A DNA stretch of 64,000 nucleotides from Parabacteroides timonensis (GCF_900128505.1 NZ_LT669941.1:1649848-1713847), one strand, 5' to 3'. Shown: positions 40,783 to 50,820, counted from the stretch's first letter. Numbers and translations: made by a program. Notes: generated by a model from the sequence alone, not told the origin.

Positions 40783-42795
40783 TTACAGATTCCTAAAGAA
40801 ATCATCCAGTGAAACCTCTTTCTCCACTCCCAGCTTCTTCCTCAAACGAAAGCGTGACGTATTTACGCTCGCCCGATTATTCCCCAAAGCAAGAGCAATT
40901 TCCTCTGAAGTCAGGTTCAAACGGATAAGCATAGCCAGTAATTCTTCATTCCGGGTAACAGTCGGACAAACCTCACGCAGCCTCAACATAAACGAAGGAT
41001 GGAGAATACAGAATTGACGACGGAATTCCTGCTCCTCCTCATTTGTTAGCAAATGTGGCGAAAGACTGTTGATCACCTCCTGCATGGTATTCCTTGCATC
41101 CGACCTTTCTATTTGTTCCCTAAGTTCCTCGTTCTTACGGTTCATATTCTGACGCTCAGTCAACATCTGTCGAAGCTGCTTTTCCTGTTCCTCTATCAAA
41201 CGAAGAGATTCCTTATGGCGGATTTCTGTCAGCTCATGCTCACGAAGGTTGGCTTCGTGCTTTAGTTTAAGCGTACGATGCCGCATGACAAGCCATAACA
41301 AAAAGATTATCCCTAACAGAAATAACAAAATACCAATCGATGCATAATATTGCAACGTCCGCTCTTTCAACTGTATCTCCGAACGGAGCAGTTTATTAAC
41401 ATGTTCCTTTTCACGGGTTTCATACTTAACGCGAAACTGGGAAATCAATCCTGCATTCCGGCGCTCAGTAAAGCTTCTATCCGCCTCACGGGCCATCAGT
41501 AAGAAACGGGAAGCTTCAGCAAAACGCCCCATGCCTTCATACAAAACTCCCAGACGATAATATACCATACGCTGCTGATTCAATAAATGATTTTCCTGGA
41601 TATAATCGCAACAAACCCTGTAAACATCTATCGCCAACTGCTTCTCTCCCACTTCAACCAAAGCATCCCCCAACAAACGAATGGTCAATACAGACAGGTT
41701 ATTCAGAGGTTTACTTTTTAATGAAATCACCAACTGACGGACTCCGGCAATTACATCAGCCTCTTTTCCTTCCATATTATGAACAGCCAGAATACTTTTA
41801 TAATTATCATAAAATTCATGATAAAAAGAATTCTGGGTAGGATCCGGTAGACGACGAGACATACTATCCAGTAGAACCACTGCCTTTTCATACTGTTTAC
41901 TCTGAAGTGCATAATAAACAGCCAGATTATCCACTCTCAAAAAAGCATCGGGAACATCACTGAGCACCGCCGCTTCCCGTGCCTTGGATAGATGCAATTC
42001 CACCTCTTCTTCCAATCCCCATTCATCATATAACTGCACGACATTTACCTCCGCAGCACAAAGGCCATATGGATTCTTCTCGCCCTGTCCGGAAAGTATC
42101 ATATCATCGTAGGCAGACAATGCTTTTTCAAACTCACCGACCTGCTGATATTGATAGATGAGATTTCCCAACACAAAAACAATCTTGGTTTTATCCTCCA
42201 GCGTACGAATGATCTCCAAACTCCGTTCCCCACAGGCAATAGCTTTACGAATATCTCCGACCTGGTTGTAAATAACAGAAGCAATGCCATTGTCGACATA
42301 TAATTGATCTTTTTCACGACCTTCCGTCGGTCTGGCTAGTGCCCGATCTATCATGACCACAGCCTCATCCAAACGAGTAGCCTCATAAAGCGAATAAGCC
42401 AGACAAACCTCCACGCTACGCGGATAGTTACGTATAAACCAAAGCTCTCTTTCATTATATAAACGACTGAAATAATCCGCCCCGTCTTTTCGTTGCCCGG
42501 CAAAGATATAACAGTAAACCAATTGCAGGCATCCTTCGTCCATCAGGCCGGCAACAGGCTTTATATCTTCTCCAACAGGTTCGAGGGCGATCAGCTTTTC
42601 ATAAAACGGTATAGCCGACACAAACTCTTCCTTCTTTTGTAAATCACGTGCCTGATTGAACAAATCCTGAGCCTCATGGTGAATGGAGGATAATGAGTCG
42701 GAAGATATCAGCAGAGTCTTTTCAACGGATTGGTCACCTCTACATCCGGTTAACAAAAAGAAGAGGGTTAGAACAAAAGTGGTTATACGATACAT
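40783..42795 (-). CDS. TPR-containing transmembrane HTH regulator
   Basis: A 670-residue protein started at ATG 42795 (MYRITTFVLTLFFLLTGCRGDQ); the upstream in-frame ATG at 42831 is discounted. Signal peptide with lipobox Cys, about 400 residues of tetratricopeptide helices (e.g. AIPFYEKLIALEP; KAISAYD-like repeats), a single membrane span (about residues 495-518, YYASIGILLFLLGIIFLLWLVM), a Glu/Arg-rich coiled coil, and a C-terminal LuxR-like HTH (LTSEEIALALGNNRASVNTSRFRLRKKL). So TPRs face the periplasm and the HTH the cytoplasm: a one-component trans-membrane regulator common in Bacteroidetes. Signal and targets unknown. Convergent with hyaD, 34 bases apart. Confidence 0.8.
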   Translation of the reverse strand: MYRITTFVLTLFFLLTGCRGDQSVEKTLLISSDSLSSIHHEAQDLFNQARDLQKKEEFVSAIPFYEKLIALEPVGEDIKPVAGLMDEGCLQLVYCYIFAGQRKDGADYFSRLYNERELWFIRNYPRSVEVCLAYSLYEATRLDEAVVMIDRALARPTEGREKDQLYVDNGIASVIYNQVGDIRKAIACGERSLEIIRTLEDKTKIVFVLGNLIYQYQQVGEFEKALSAYDDMILSGQGEKNPYGLCAAEVNVVQLYDEWGLEEEVELHLSKAREAAVLSDVPDAFLRVDNLAVYYALQSKQYEKAVVLLDSMSRRLPDPTQNSFYHEFYDNYKSILAVHNMEGKEADVIAGVRQLVISLKSKPLNNLSVLTIRLLGDALVEVGEKQLAIDVYRVCCDYIQENHLLNQQRMVYYRLGVLYEGMGRFAEASRFLLMAREADRSFTERRNAGLISQFRVKYETREKEHVNKLLRSEIQLKERTLQYYASIGILLFLLGIIFLLWLVMRHRTLKLKHEANLREHELTEIRHKESLRLIEEQEKQLRQMLTERQNMNRKNEELREQIERSDARNTMQEVINSLSPHLLTNEEEQEFRRQFCILHPSFMLRLREVCPTVTRNEELLAMLIRLNLTSEEIALALGNNRASVNTSRFRLRKKLGVEKEVSLDDFFRNL

Positions 42796-42893
42796 TTTGA
42801 TATTCTTTAAATTGAATCTGAGACTTATCATTCTATCAAGAACAATTCACGAATATACAACATTCTAAGACATCATCAAAATCGTATAACACT

Positions 42894-43218
42894 CTATTTC
42901 AATACATAATACAGCATTGCTGCTATCGCAGATCCTGCAATCGGTGCAATTCCGGGGATCCAGGTATATTCCCAATGACTGCTACCTTTATCTTTAATTG
43001 GAAGAATTGTATGCATAAAACGTGGAGCCAAATCACGAGCCGGATTATTGATCTCGGCATTTGTACAGAACACGCCCAACTTTGCCGCCTGACTGTCGGT
43101 AGCATCAAAATGGTCTTTATAAACCAACCAGACAACCAAAGCTCCAGCCGCTGCTCCCAAGAACTGGGCCAGGAATCAGCAGCATAGTCCCTATAAATTC
43201 CGCAAAAAATAGTGTCAT
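42894..43218 (-). pseudogene. glpF: Glycerol facilitator glpF, broken by internal deletions
   Basis: From ATG 43218 the first 15 residues (MTLFFAEFIGTMLLI) match the start of GlpF aquaglyceroporins. The next base is out of frame with a second fragment (LAQFLGAAAGALVVWLVYKDHFDATDSQAAKLGVFCTNAEINNPARDLAPR...), which jumps from the third loop to the second NPA motif; the middle transmembrane helices are missing. About 108 codons remain of a usual 240. The frame from the ATG ends after 33 codons. This is a decayed gene in the otherwise intact glp cluster; the tail (TILPIKDKGSSHWEYTW...) is well preserved, so the decay looks recent. Confidence 0.88.
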
Positions 43219-43242
43219 GGCAAGAATGAATTAAATGTAATA

Positions 43243-44754
43243 TCAGATTTCACTATCCATAGCCCAATTCATTGTACGGCCTACTGCCTTATGCCAATCG
43301 GTTAGCAGTGCCAGCGCTGTCTCCGGCTTCATCTTAGCCGTGAATATAGTATCCAGCGACCATTGTTCCTTCAGTTCATCCATATCTTTCCAGTAATTCA
43401 CTGCCAGACCGGCCAGATAAGCAGCTCCCAGCGCAGTCGTCTCCAGTATTCTGGGACGGACCACCGGACACTGGCAGATATCGGACTGGAACTGCATCAG
43501 GAAATTATTGGCAATAGCTCCGCCGTCCACACGAATTTCCTTCGGCTTGGCGTGGATATCATTCTCCATAGCCATCAGGACATCGTACACCTGATAGCAA
43601 ATTCCTTCCAGAGCAGCACGTGTCAGATGGGCAGCCGTCGTACCACGGGTAATACCGATAATAGCACCGCGGGCATACTGATCCCAGTAAGGAGCTCCCA
43701 GTCCTGTCAGGGCCGGCACAAAATAAACGCCACCGTTATCCGGCACCGATTTCGCCATCTGTTCCGTCACCGGAGCATTTGGGATCAACCCGATACCGTC
43801 ACGCAACCATTGGATAACAGCACCACCCACAAAGACACTACCTTCAAGCGCATAAGTAACCCGATCACCCAGCTTCCAGGCAATTGTCGTCAACAGGTTA
43901 TTTTGTGAGAAGACCGGTTTATCTCCGGTATTCACGATCATAAAGCAACCTGTTCCGTAGGTCGTCTTCATCATACCCTCTTCCAGGCAAAGCTGTCCGA
44001 ATAAGGCAGCCTGCTGATCACCGGCCATCCCGGAAACAGGAATACCCGCCTTAAATATGGGAGTAGATGTTTCACAATAAACTTCACTGCTACTCTTCAC
44101 CTCCGGCATCATGGAAGCCGGAATAGTAAAAAGATTCAGTAACTCCTGATCCCACTGCAATGTATTTATATTGAAAAGCATCGTACGAGAAGCATTAGTA
44201 ATATCAGTAATAAACTGACCACCGCGTGTCAACTTCCAGATCAACCAAGAGTCGACGGTACCGAAACAAAGCTCACCCCGTTCAGCCCGCTCACGGACTC
44301 CTTTGACATGATCCAGTATCCATTTTACTTTGGTGGCGGAAAAATAAGCATCGATCACCAGTCCGGTCTTTTGCTGTATGTAGTCGGCATACCCTTCTGC
44401 CTTCAGTTCCTCACAGTAGTCAGCTGTACGCCGATCCTGCCATACAATAGCATTGTAAACGGGGAAACCTGTTTCGCGGTCCCATACGATCGTTGTCTCC
44501 CGCTGGTTTGCAATGCCGATACAAGCAATATGCGTATCCGTCACATCAGCCTTCGCCATCGCTTCCTTGATAGCGGTAGATTGCGTATACCATATCTCGT
44601 TCGGATCGTGCTCTACCCAACCCGGTTTAGGAAAATACTGTTGGAACGGTTTCTGGGAGAAGGTAATAATCTCTCCCTGACGATTAAACAGAACGGCCCG
44701 GGAAGTCGTTGTTCCCTGGTCTATAGCCAGCACATATTTATGTCTGAAATTCAT
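43243..44754 (-). CDS. glpK: Glycerol kinase
   Basis: A 503-residue FGGY-family kinase, full length: AIDQGTTTSRAVLF, GIANQRETTIVWDRETG, DQQAALFGQ, TYGTGCFMIVNTG, and GGAIANNFLMQFQSDI. Phosphorylates glycerol to glycerol 3-phosphate. Complete even though the neighbouring glpF is broken, so glycerol would enter by diffusion or another route. Transcribed with glpD upstream, gap 36 bases. Confidence 0.97.
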   Translation of the reverse strand: MNFRHKYVLAIDQGTTTSRAVLFNRQGEIITFSQKPFQQYFPKPGWVEHDPNEIWYTQSTAIKEAMAKADVTDTHIACIGIANQRETTIVWDRETGFPVYNAIVWQDRRTADYCEELKAEGYADYIQQKTGLVIDAYFSATKVKWILDHVKGVRERAERGELCFGTVDSWLIWKLTRGGQFITDITNASRTMLFNINTLQWDQELLNLFTIPASMMPEVKSSSEVYCETSTPIFKAGIPVSGMAGDQQAALFGQLCLEEGMMKTTYGTGCFMIVNTGDKPVFSQNNLLTTIAWKLGDRVTYALEGSVFVGGAVIQWLRDGIGLIPNAPVTEQMAKSVPDNGGVYFVPALTGLGAPYWDQYARGAIIGITRGTTAAHLTRAALEGICYQVYDVLMAMENDIHAKPKEIRVDGGAIANNFLMQFQSDICQCPVVRPRILETTALGAAYLAGLAVNYWKDMDELKEQWSLDTIFTAKMKPETALALLTDWHKAVGRTMNWAMDSEI

Positions 44755-44790
44755 ATTGTTCCTTTCTGTTAGTTCATTATCTTTTTCTTG

Positions 44791-46353
44791 TTAATCCAAT
44801 ATATAATGAGTTGCGATACGATTGAACTCTTCCAATTGCCCGGCTCTCCAGGAGGCATCTTTACCTCTTTCTTCAGCTAGGATTGAGGCAACCTTCGGAG
44901 CCATGGCCATCGCTGCACGAGCATCCATAAACAGGATACGCAAACGGCGGGCCAATACATCTTTCAACGTACGGGGCATCTCGTTACGGATAATCCAGGT
45001 AACTTCCCCGCGGGTATAAGCGTATCCGGGATGCAACTTCTCACCCATTTCCGGAGCTGAAACAACCAGTTGCCTGATCGCATCGGCATCCGTACCATAG
45101 ACATATAAAGGATCGGAGTAATCGGGAGTGGTTCCGGAACCATGAACCGGGTACGTTTCGGTTATACAATCGCGTGTAGGCACATGCATATAACGAATGG
45201 CATAGTCGAGTGTATCCTGTGCCATCTTCCGGTAGGTAGTCCACTTCCCTCCGATTATAGTTATTAAACCCGATTTCTCACGGATAAGTTTATGGCTACG
45301 TGAAATCTCCTTCGTTTTTTTCCCTTCGTTGCGGGGAGCCGCCAAGGGACGGAGACCGGCAAATACCGATAAAACATCACTCCGCTGCGGGGCACGATTC
45401 AGGTAATTGGCAGCCGTGTCGAGGATAAACCGAATCTCTTCTTCAAGTGCTACCGGTTCGACACTCGACTCTTTCATCAATGTATCGGTCGTACCCACCA
45501 CGACCTTATCGTGCCATGGTACAGCAAACAGGACACGCCCGTCGGATGTTTTAGGAATCATCACAGCACAATCGCTGTCCAGAAAAGAAGCATCTAATAC
45601 CAGGTGAACACCCTGGCTGGGACGAACAGTCGGATATTTACCCGGCTTATCCATCTGTAATATCTCATCTGCAAAAACCCCGGTAGCATTAATAACCGAA
45701 TGTGCCTTCACCTGATAGGTATCACCCGTTTCCTCATCACGGACAATTACACCGGCCACCTTCTTCTTTTCTTTCAGCAGACCAGTTACATTCATATAGT
45801 TCAGAACACAGGCCCCAGCCTCCACGGCGGTTTGTGCCATATTAATAGCCAGGCGGGAATCGTCAAACTGCCCGTCGTGGTAAAGCACACCGGCTGTCAT
45901 ACCCTTTCGTCGGAGCATCGGAATTGTTTTTACCGCTCGCTTGGGACCGATACAAACCGACCGTCCCAGACTGAGTTTCCGAGCCATCAAGTCATACAGT
46001 ATCAGGCCGACCGTATAGAAAGGTCCTTCCCACCAACGATAACAAGGAATCAGGAATAACTGGTCTTTCACCAGATGAGAGGCATTACGGCGAAGCAGAC
46101 CACGTTCATGAAGAGCTTCAAAAACCAGTGACATATCTCCCTGTGCCAGATAACGAACACCTCCATGCACCAGCTTCGTACTCCGGCTGGAGGTCCCTTT
46201 TGTAAAATCCGAACGTTCGAACAAGGCCACGCTATATCCGCGGGTTGCCGCATCGAGCGCTATTCCCAAACCTGTCGCTCCGCCGCCTATCACGACGAAG
46301 TCGAATACTTTTTGCCGGTCATCCAGCAGGGAGATAACTGATTCTCGTTCCAT
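44791..46353 (-). CDS. glpD: Glycerol-3-phosphate dehydrogenase (FAD)
   Basis: A 520-residue GlpA/GlpD-type flavoprotein: FAD-binding DFVVIGGGATGLGIALDAATRGY, followed by FTKGTSSRSTKLVHGGVRYL and a C-terminal capping domain. Oxidises glycerol 3-phosphate to dihydroxyacetone phosphate at the membrane and reduces quinone. First gene in the glpDKF group on the minus strand. No separate GlpB/GlpC subunits follow, so it acts alone as a GlpD. Confidence 0.95.
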   Translation of the reverse strand: MERESVISLLDDRQKVFDFVVIGGGATGLGIALDAATRGYSVALFERSDFTKGTSSRSTKLVHGGVRYLAQGDMSLVFEALHERGLLRRNASHLVKDQLFLIPCYRWWEGPFYTVGLILYDLMARKLSLGRSVCIGPKRAVKTIPMLRRKGMTAGVLYHDGQFDDSRLAINMAQTAVEAGACVLNYMNVTGLLKEKKKVAGVIVRDEETGDTYQVKAHSVINATGVFADEILQMDKPGKYPTVRPSQGVHLVLDASFLDSDCAVMIPKTSDGRVLFAVPWHDKVVVGTTDTLMKESSVEPVALEEEIRFILDTAANYLNRAPQRSDVLSVFAGLRPLAAPRNEGKKTKEISRSHKLIREKSGLITIIGGKWTTYRKMAQDTLDYAIRYMHVPTRDCITETYPVHGSGTTPDYSDPLYVYGTDADAIRQLVVSAPEMGEKLHPGYAYTRGEVTWIIRNEMPRTLKDVLARRLRILFMDARAAMAMAPKVASILAEERGKDASWRAGQLEEFNRIATHYILD

Positions 46354-46375
46354 AATACCCTAAATAAAATATTAA

Positions 46376-46413
46376 CTCCCACAAATCTAACAAATTATTT
46401 AGATTTGTGGGAG
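46376..46413 (-). terminator. Terminator after the PBP1A gene
   Basis: A perfect 15-bp stem (CTCCCACAAATCTAA / TTAGATTTGTGGGAG) with an 8-base loop, followed on the minus strand by TTAATATTTTATTTA. It lies between the PBP stop and the glpD start. Confidence 0.75.
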
Positions 46414-46439
46414 CCGGGTATGTTAATTAACTTAGTCTG

Positions 46440-48785
46440 TTATTCAAACATCTTGTCGATACCTCCGACATCGGTCGGTATATGCCTCCGCTCTTCCTCC
46501 GTCGTTGTCTTGCAAGGATTTGCATATTGTTCCGGAACATCGAAATCGTCATCCTCCGAATAACCGAGAGTCTTGTCGGCATACACTTTCTGCATAAATA
46601 AGCCGTAGATAGGTAAAGCCATACTGGCTCCCTGTCCTTCCTGCAGACGATCGAAGTGGATCGAACGATCCTCGCCTCCTACCCAACAACCGGACACCAG
46701 GCTCGGCGTGAATCCCATAAACCATCCGTCGGAGTTATTCTGTGTCGTACCTGTCTTACCTCCCATAGGCGCCTTTATACCATACCGGAAACGGACACGT
46801 CCACCGGTTCCACCATCGATCACACTCCGCAACATATACAGCATCTTATAGGAAGCATCTTCCGGCAAAACTTCGTTCATTTGCGAATTAAAGCTGGCTA
46901 TCGTATTTCCATACGAGTCTTCGATACGGGTTACATAAAGCGGTTCGACACGGATACCCTTATTGGCAAACACCGTATAAGCAGCCACCATTTCGCCCAC
47001 CGACACATCCGGCGTACCGAGCGATACGGAAATAACAGGATCGATATTCCCTTTCAGCCCGAACGAATGCAACAGGCGGACAAAGGTATAAGGAGAAAGC
47101 TGCTTCATCAGATAAGCAGTCACCCAGTTGGACGAATTCTGCAATCCCCACTGGATAGTCACCATTTCACCTACCCGCTTGGCTCCGGCATTACGCGGCG
47201 ACCAAAGGATACCGTTCTCGTCGGTCAGTTGTTGCTGCACGTGAAGCATTTCCTCACAAGGGCTAATACCTTCGATCATCGCCAACGAATAAAGGAAAGG
47301 CTTGATGGTAGAACCCACCTGGCGACGTCCGCCATTTATCATATCATACTGGAAATCATTATAATCGATACCTCCCACATAAGCCTTCACATATCCCGTA
47401 CGCGGGTCCATCGACATAAAGGCCGTACGCAGGAAACTCTTATGATAACGGATAGAATCCCACGGCGACATAATGGTGTCGATCGGTCCATTCCAACTGA
47501 ATACACGCATTTCCACCGGTTTCTGGAACTCTTTACGCATATCGGCTTCGTTCATTCCACTACTCTTCATGCTGCGGTAGCGGTCAGTCTGGTGCATCGC
47601 ACGCATAATCATCGTATCTACCTGTCCAACCGACACATCACGGGAGAACGGCGCATAACTGCGTCCTTTCTTCTCACGGAAGAAAGCAGGTTGTAATTCT
47701 TTTCCGATATGTTCGCGAACGGCATCTTCTGCATACTTCTGCATACGCGAGTCGATGGTCGTATATATTTTCAGACCGTCGGTATAAAGGTTATAGAACT
47801 CACCATCGGCTTTTTTATTCTTATTACACCAACCGTACAGAGGATTGGTTTCCCAGGCCAGCGAATCTTCCGAGAACTTCTGACCTTGCCAAGAGGCATA
47901 ACGTTTACGGTCCGGTTTCTTAGCCGTCAATGTCAGGCGAAGATATTCACGGAAATAGGGAGCCAAGCCTTCCTTATGATCCATACGGCTGAAACGGACA
48001 GTCAGCGGCAACGCTTTTAACGAGTCGCAATCGGCACGAGAGATATAACCGGCCTTCTGCATCTGTTCGAGCACCGTATTACGACGGCCACGGGTACGTT
48101 CATTCTGGCGTACCGGGTTAAAGTAAGAAGGGTTCTTACACATTCCCACCAGCGTAGCGGCTTCTTCTATCTTCAAATTCTTGGGAGTGGTACCGAAATA
48201 AACACGTGCAGCCGATTGGATACCTACGGCATTATACAGGAAGTCGAACTTGTTCAAATACATGCTGATAATCTCTTCCTTTGTGTAATAACGTTCCAAT
48301 TGAACGGCAATCACCCATTCGATCGGCTTCTGGAACAGGCGTTCCATAAAGTTATCGGCACTCGGTGAGAAAAGCTGTTTTGCCAGCTGCTGGGTAATGG
48401 TACTACCGCCACCACCACTCTTCTGCATCAGGATACCGCGTTTCACAACAGCGCGGAACAATCCCTGCGCATCAATACCGCTATGTTGTGCATAACGAAT
48501 ATCTTCGGTAGCTATCAAGGCTTTCACCAGGTCAGGAGAAAGATCCTTATAATTTGTCATGATACGGTTATCCTGACTATGGGCATAACTTCCCAAAGTC
48601 TTTCCGTCAGATGAAATGATCTGGGATGCATATTTGTCGATAGGATTTTCGAGCTGTTCCACCGGCGGCATATACCCGATAGAGCCATTCGCTATTGCGG
48701 TAAAAATCAGAAATACAGTTCCTACTGCTGCCGCAAACAGTACCCAGAATGTAATTATAATGCCTTTTGTTACTTTTGAAGCCAT
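46440..48785 (-). CDS. Bifunctional penicillin-binding protein 1A
   Basis: A 781-residue class A PBP. N-terminal anchor (IIITFWVLFAAAVGTVFLIF), glycosyltransferase GT51 domain with EDIRYAQHSGID and GGSTITQQLAKQL, and a transpeptidase domain with active Ser in GSTIKPFLYSL (SxxK), SSN (SxN region) and KTGTTQNN (KTG). Polymerises and crosslinks peptidoglycan. It is complete and has no close operon partner. Confidence 0.97.
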   Translation of the reverse strand: MASKVTKGIIITFWVLFAAAVGTVFLIFTAIANGSIGYMPPVEQLENPIDKYASQIISSDGKTLGSYAHSQDNRIMTNYKDLSPDLVKALIATEDIRYAQHSGIDAQGLFRAVVKRGILMQKSGGGGSTITQQLAKQLFSPSADNFMERLFQKPIEWVIAVQLERYYTKEEIISMYLNKFDFLYNAVGIQSAARVYFGTTPKNLKIEEAATLVGMCKNPSYFNPVRQNERTRGRRNTVLEQMQKAGYISRADCDSLKALPLTVRFSRMDHKEGLAPYFREYLRLTLTAKKPDRKRYASWQGQKFSEDSLAWETNPLYGWCNKNKKADGEFYNLYTDGLKIYTTIDSRMQKYAEDAVREHIGKELQPAFFREKKGRSYAPFSRDVSVGQVDTMIMRAMHQTDRYRSMKSSGMNEADMRKEFQKPVEMRVFSWNGPIDTIMSPWDSIRYHKSFLRTAFMSMDPRTGYVKAYVGGIDYNDFQYDMINGGRRQVGSTIKPFLYSLAMIEGISPCEEMLHVQQQLTDENGILWSPRNAGAKRVGEMVTIQWGLQNSSNWVTAYLMKQLSPYTFVRLLHSFGLKGNIDPVISVSLGTPDVSVGEMVAAYTVFANKGIRVEPLYVTRIEDSYGNTIASFNSQMNEVLPEDASYKMLYMLRSVIDGGTGGRVRFRYGIKAPMGGKTGTTQNNSDGWFMGFTPSLVSGCWVGGEDRSIHFDRLQEGQGASMALPIYGLFMQKVYADKTLGYSEDDDFDVPEQYANPCKTTTEEERRHIPTDVGGIDKMFE

Positions 48786-48807
48786 CTTCTTATTCGCTTA
48801 GAAATCG

Positions 48808-48815
48808 CAAAGATA
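48808..48815 (-). promoter_or_regulatory. -7 box of the PBP1A promoter
   Basis: TATCTTTG on the minus strand, 23 bases before the ATG at 48785, in the 35-base gap after the exporter gene. Confidence 0.55.
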
Positions 48816-48820
48816 AGAAA

Positions 48821-49762
48821 TTAAACCAATAATATAACTCCCAGGCTAATTAAACCAATGAAAACCCAAAGCACTACCCCTTGTACCATCGGACGGACAC
48901 CGACCTGTTTGATTACTTTTCTTGATAATCCGGCTCCAATCAGAAAGAGAGTGACGGTCAATCCCTTCTTAGCCAACCAAACTAACGAACCTGTCACAGT
49001 TTCGGGGATCGTTAAAAAGGTGTTGGCAACCATTGCCAGAATGAAAAAGAAGATAAACCAGGGAATAGCGATCTTACCACCTTTTTGCTTGAAGAGGAAC
49101 ATGGTGACGATCGTAATCGGAATAATCCACAAAGCACGTGTTAACTTAACCATCGTAGCGATTTCAAGCGCTTTCTCACCATAAGCAGCACCGGCACCGA
49201 CCACCGAACTGGTGTCGTGGATAGCAATAGCCGCCCACATGCCGAATTGCTCCTGCGTCATATTGAGTAAATGACCGATAGGAGGAAAAATAAACAGCGC
49301 AATTGCATTCAGGATAAAGATCGTACCCAGTGCCATCGACATTTCATTATCGTTAGCTTTCACTACCGGCCCTACGGCTGCAATGGCGCTACCGCCGCAA
49401 ATAGCTGTCCCGGCAGAGATCAGATAAGCGGTTTTCCTATCCATCATCAGACGTTTGCCCAGATATATACCCAACACCAGTACAGCCGCCACCGACACAA
49501 TGGTGAAAAGCATCCCTTCCTTCCCTGTCTTCAGCGACTCATGCAGATTCATACCGAACCCGAGCCCTACGACCGAAAACTGTAACAGATATTTGGATGT
49601 CTTCTTACTAAACTTAGGAAAAGGCTGCCCGGCCGTCATCCCGAGTGCAAGCCCCAGAAACAGGGCTATTGCGGGTGAAATAAAAGGCAATAGACAAATA
49701 GCGAAAAGGAGAATGAAAAGGGGTTTGTTGTACTTCGTCAGAACTTGCTCAATTGTATTCAT
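48821..49762 (-). CDS. YeiH/PSE-family putative sulfate exporter
   Basis: A 313-residue membrane protein with about ten hydrophobic helices (e.g. LFILLFAICLLPFISPAIALFLG) and the family signatures GMTAGQP, GTAICGGSAIAAVGPVV, and IHDTSSVVGAGAAYG. UPF0324 members are named putative sulfate exporters and often go with LysR regulators, as here (49871-50755). The cargo is not proven. Confidence 0.9.
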   Translation of the reverse strand: MNTIEQVLTKYNKPLFILLFAICLLPFISPAIALFLGLALGMTAGQPFPKFSKKTSKYLLQFSVVGLGFGMNLHESLKTGKEGMLFTIVSVAAVLVLGIYLGKRLMMDRKTAYLISAGTAICGGSAIAAVGPVVKANDNEMSMALGTIFILNAIALFIFPPIGHLLNMTQEQFGMWAAIAIHDTSSVVGAGAAYGEKALEIATMVKLTRALWIIPITIVTMFLFKQKGGKIAIPWFIFFFILAMVANTFLTIPETVTGSLVWLAKKGLTVTLFLIGAGLSRKVIKQVGVRPMVQGVVLWVFIGLISLGVILLV

Positions 49763-49801
49763 TACTATAATTTCATTTAGTTATCTTCTCTTTTGACGGC
49801 G

Positions 49802-49833
49802 CAAAGGTAAAATTAAAATACAAGCGCTCCCAA
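49802..49833 (-). promoter_or_regulatory. Promoter of the exporter gene
   Basis: On the minus strand TTG (49831-49833), a 21-base spacer and TACCTTTG (49802-49809), 39 bases before the ATG. Confidence 0.65.
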
Positions 49834-49870
49834 TCACTATATGGAATAGCAGATAACTTGAGGTTATAGA

Positions 49871-50755
49871 TTATTTATAGGTTTGCATATATCGCATAAA
49901 ACTCTCTTCCAATCCCCCACTCTGCCCTTGCAGTTGCACGAAAGAGAACATTCGTTCGGCCGTAAAGTCAGATATATCGATCACCTTCAATATTCCTGAT
50001 GTCAACTCGCGGGTGACGGCACGCACCGACAAAATAGCCAAAGCATCCGAATTCTCCAGAAATAATTTGATGCTCTCCGTACTTCCTAACTGCATCAACA
50101 CTTTCAGTTGTGACAGTTTGATCTGATGTTCGGCCAATGCCGATTCGAGTACCTCCAATGTTCCCGAACCGTTTTCGCGAAGTATCAACGGAAGGGTACA
50201 TAATTGCTCGAGCGTCAGTTCATCGTAATGGGCCAGCTTGCTACCGGTATGGGTCAGCAATACCAGTTCATCCTTCATGAAGGGGGTGTAATGTAAGGAA
50301 CTCTGACGGGCATTGCCCTCTACCAGTCCGAGCGTGATCTTTCCTTCGCGCAGGGCTTTCTCGATATCGTGACTGTTGCCGTTGAGCAGGGAAACGCGGA
50401 TATCGGGAAACTTGGTGACAAAAGAAGAAAGGATAGGTGGCAGGACATACTGCGCAATCGTCGTGCTGGCGCCGAGACGCAGTTCGCCACAGACGTTATT
50501 GGTCAGCAGGTTCATTTCGAAATCCAGTTGACGGTAAGCCGTCAGCAGGTTATTGGTATGCGACAGGAGCAACTCTCCCGCAGTTGTCAGCACGATACGG
50601 CCACCGGTACGGTCGAAAAGCGGCGTCTTATACTGTACCTCCAGCTCATGAATATGCTTGCTGATAGCAGGCTGGCTGATAAACAACTCCTTTGAAGCCT
50701 TCGTAAAGCTCAGGTTCGTCGCAACACTGTAAAATACCTTCAGACGAAAATCCAT
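49871..50755 (-). CDS. LysR-family transcriptional regulator
   Basis: A 294-residue regulator: N-terminal winged HTH (FTKASKELFISQPAISKHIHELE) and a two-subdomain co-inducer domain (about residues 90-290). Same strand as the YeiH-type exporter, 108 bases upstream of it, so it likely controls that gene; the inducer is unknown. Confidence 0.95.
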   Translation of the reverse strand: MDFRLKVFYSVATNLSFTKASKELFISQPAISKHIHELEVQYKTPLFDRTGGRIVLTTAGELLLSHTNNLLTAYRQLDFEMNLLTNNVCGELRLGASTTIAQYVLPPILSSFVTKFPDIRVSLLNGNSHDIEKALREGKITLGLVEGNARQSSLHYTPFMKDELVLLTHTGSKLAHYDELTLEQLCTLPLILRENGSGTLEVLESALAEHQIKLSQLKVLMQLGSTESIKLFLENSDALAILSVRAVTRELTSGILKVIDISDFTAERMFSFVQLQGQSGGLEESFMRYMQTYK

Positions 50756-50789
50756 ATTCCTTATTATTTCTAAATAAACTTATCGGGAA

Positions 50790-50797
50790 CAAAGATA
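50790..50797 (-). promoter_or_regulatory. -7 box of the LysR gene
   Basis: TATCTTTG on the minus strand, 34 bases before the ATG at 50755. Back-to-back with the Fic-gene box at 50821. Confidence 0.5.
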
Positions 50798-50820
50798 TGA
50801 GTTATTGTCAAGTAAATTCC

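Noticed and set aside
46376..46413. Inverted repeat as a second invertible element
   Set aside because: The loop is only 8 bases and cannot hold a promoter; it is placed as a terminator after PBP1A.
46656..47696. 346-codon open frame on the plus strand
   Set aside because: Antisense to the PBP1A gene; Arg/His/Thr-rich product typical of a shadow frame.
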